In this document: piece after piece, positions 63,343-64,000 of the stretch
Layout: the number at the start of each line of letters is the position of its first letter
Position numbering within the stretch: position 1 is the stretch's first letter
The notes under the pieces: model-generated
What the model was told of the DNA's origin: nothing
Database searches by the model: none
The model's input: only the letters and a program-made list of their open reading frames with translations
Position numbers and translations under genes: made by a program
Assembly: GCF_031085175.1 (NCBI RefSeq)
Contig: NZ_JAVHUY010000008.1
Location: 186,001 to 250,000 of the forward strand
Length of the DNA stretch: 64,000 nucleotides
Direction: 5' to 3'
Origin: Phytohabitans maris
Lineage (GTDB): Bacteria > Actinomycetota > Actinomycetes > Mycobacteriales > Micromonosporaceae

Positions 63343-64000
63343 GTGGACGACCGTTTGTGGTTCACCCTGCTCGGGCCCGTGACAGCCCGCCGTGGGCCTG
63401 CGGAGCTGGAGCTCGGCTCGCCCCAGCAGCGGGCGGTGCTCGCCGCGCTGCTGTTGCAGGCCGGCGTGCCCGTCTCCATCCAGCAGCTGATGGAGACGCT
63501 CTGGGACGACGGCGCGCCCCGGTCGGCGGAGGCGACGATCCGGACGTACGTGTACCGGCTGCGCCGCGTCCTCACGCCGGACGGCGCCGCGCCGCCGGTG
63601 ATCCGGTCGGCCGGCGCCGGATACCTGGTCGACGTGCGGCCGGAGGAGCTCGACCTGGCGACGTTCCGGCAGCTGGTCGGCGCCGCGGAGGCGGCCCGGC
63701 GGGAGGCCGACACCACCGGCGCGGCCGACCTGCTGCGCCGCGGCCTCGCCCTGTGGAACGGCGAGCCCCTCGCCGGCCTGCCCGGCCAGCCGATGGAGCG
63801 GTACCGGGCCAACCTCGCCAAGCTCCGGCTGAACGCGCTGGAGGCCCTGCTCGCCGCCGAGATCGACCTGGGGGCGTACGTCTCGGCCGGTGACCAGCTC
63901 GCCTCGCTGGTCGCCGAGCACCCGCTCGACGAGCGGTTCCGCCGGCTGCTGATGCTCGCGCTGTGGCGTTCCGGGCAGCAGGCCGAGGCACTCGCCGTGT
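63343..64000 (+). CDS. SARP/AfsR-type transcriptional activator, cut by window end
   Basis: The frame opens at GTG 63343 with GGGGGGG upstream and is still open at the last base. The first 100 residues are an OmpR-like winged helix of the SARP type: WFTLLGPVTARRGP, SPQQRAVLAALLLQAG, LWDDGAPRSAEATIRTYVYR and SAGAGYLVDV. From about residue 105 the bacterial transcriptional activator (BTAD) domain follows, with FRQLVGAAEAARRE, LWNGEPLAGLPG and HPLDERFRRLLMLALWRSG. Such regulators switch on antibiotic or stress gene sets. Whether an NB-ARC ATPase follows, as in AfsR, cannot be seen. Confidence 0.88.
   Translation, partial: MDDRLWFTLLGPVTARRGPAELELGSPQQRAVLAALLLQAGVPVSIQQLMETLWDDGAPRSAEATIRTYVYRLRRVLTPDGAAPPVIRSAGAGYLVDVRPEELDLATFRQLVGAAEAARREADTTGAADLLRRGLALWNGEPLAGLPGQPMERYRANLAKLRLNALEALLAAEIDLGAYVSAGDQLASLVAEHPLDERFRRLLMLALWRSGQQAEALAV

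Overview
The window is very GC-rich (I estimate above 70%), uses many GTG starts, and carries mycobacterial/streptomycete-type families: furA-katG, a SodF-type superoxide dismutase, an IrtAB-like siderophore importer, SARP, TIGR02960-type sigma factor and DUF4386 proteins. This points to a filamentous actinomycete chromosome, probably Micromonosporaceae or a relative; the family-level call is inference. I saw no rRNA, tRNA, CRISPR array, prophage or intact insertion sequence.

Layout. 1-2.5 kb: a spermidine-synthase-like protein and two alpha/beta hydrolases. 2.7-11 kb, minus strand: an MMPL exporter and two tandem histidine kinase/response regulator pairs flanking an ABC exporter. 11.4-13.6 kb: a frameshifted diaminopimelate-decarboxylase-like gene and a phosphoribosyltransferase. 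13.6-18.8 kb: a tightly packed TetR-irtA-irtB-like operon behind a large inverted repeat. 18.9-25.3 kb: a PQQ-type sugar dehydrogenase, a TetR gene overlapping gap, a DUF4386 protein, a VOC protein, and a sigma factor with a SnoaL partner. 25.4-30.6 kb: hydrolase debris, a nucleotidyltransferase, TPR proteins, an MBL hydrolase, a small secreted protein, and about 1.2 kb of repeat-bearing non-coding DNA.

30.6-38.9 kb is a sulfonate-sulfur island. A LysR regulator is divergent from a plus-strand operon whose leader encodes a Cys-ended peptide with an RRHVDL core, followed by a hairpin, tandem repeats, a deletion-scar pseudogene, then sfnB, ssuD, ssuE and a flavin reductase. The matching ABC importer (ssuA-ssuC-ssuB) faces it on the minus strand. 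Together these would import organosulfonates and release sulfite using FMNH2.

39-46.5 kb: LtrA, two DUF4386 proteins, then an oxidative-stress group. katG-furA is divergent from sodF, with a Nur-box-like palindrome before sodF and a translationally coupled 50-codon ORF after it. 46.5-52 kb: a SulP transporter, a coiled-coil protein and a CapA protein. 51.8-55.2 kb: gene debris (a multiply frameshifted membrane protein, a CBM2 relic and an alcohol dehydrogenase with its core deleted) around an ion transporter/CBS operon. 55.3-64 kb: an RsbW-type ATPase, an ATP-dependent DNA ligase, a MarR/MFS pair, an amine oxidase, NAD kinase, a LuxR regulator with a degenerate receiver, and a SARP gene cut by the window end.

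Two features cross the region. At least seven broken genes suggest ongoing decay, although some single-base breaks could be sequence errors. A 48-bp two-storey palindrome occurs twice, 32 kb apart, in non-coding DNA.
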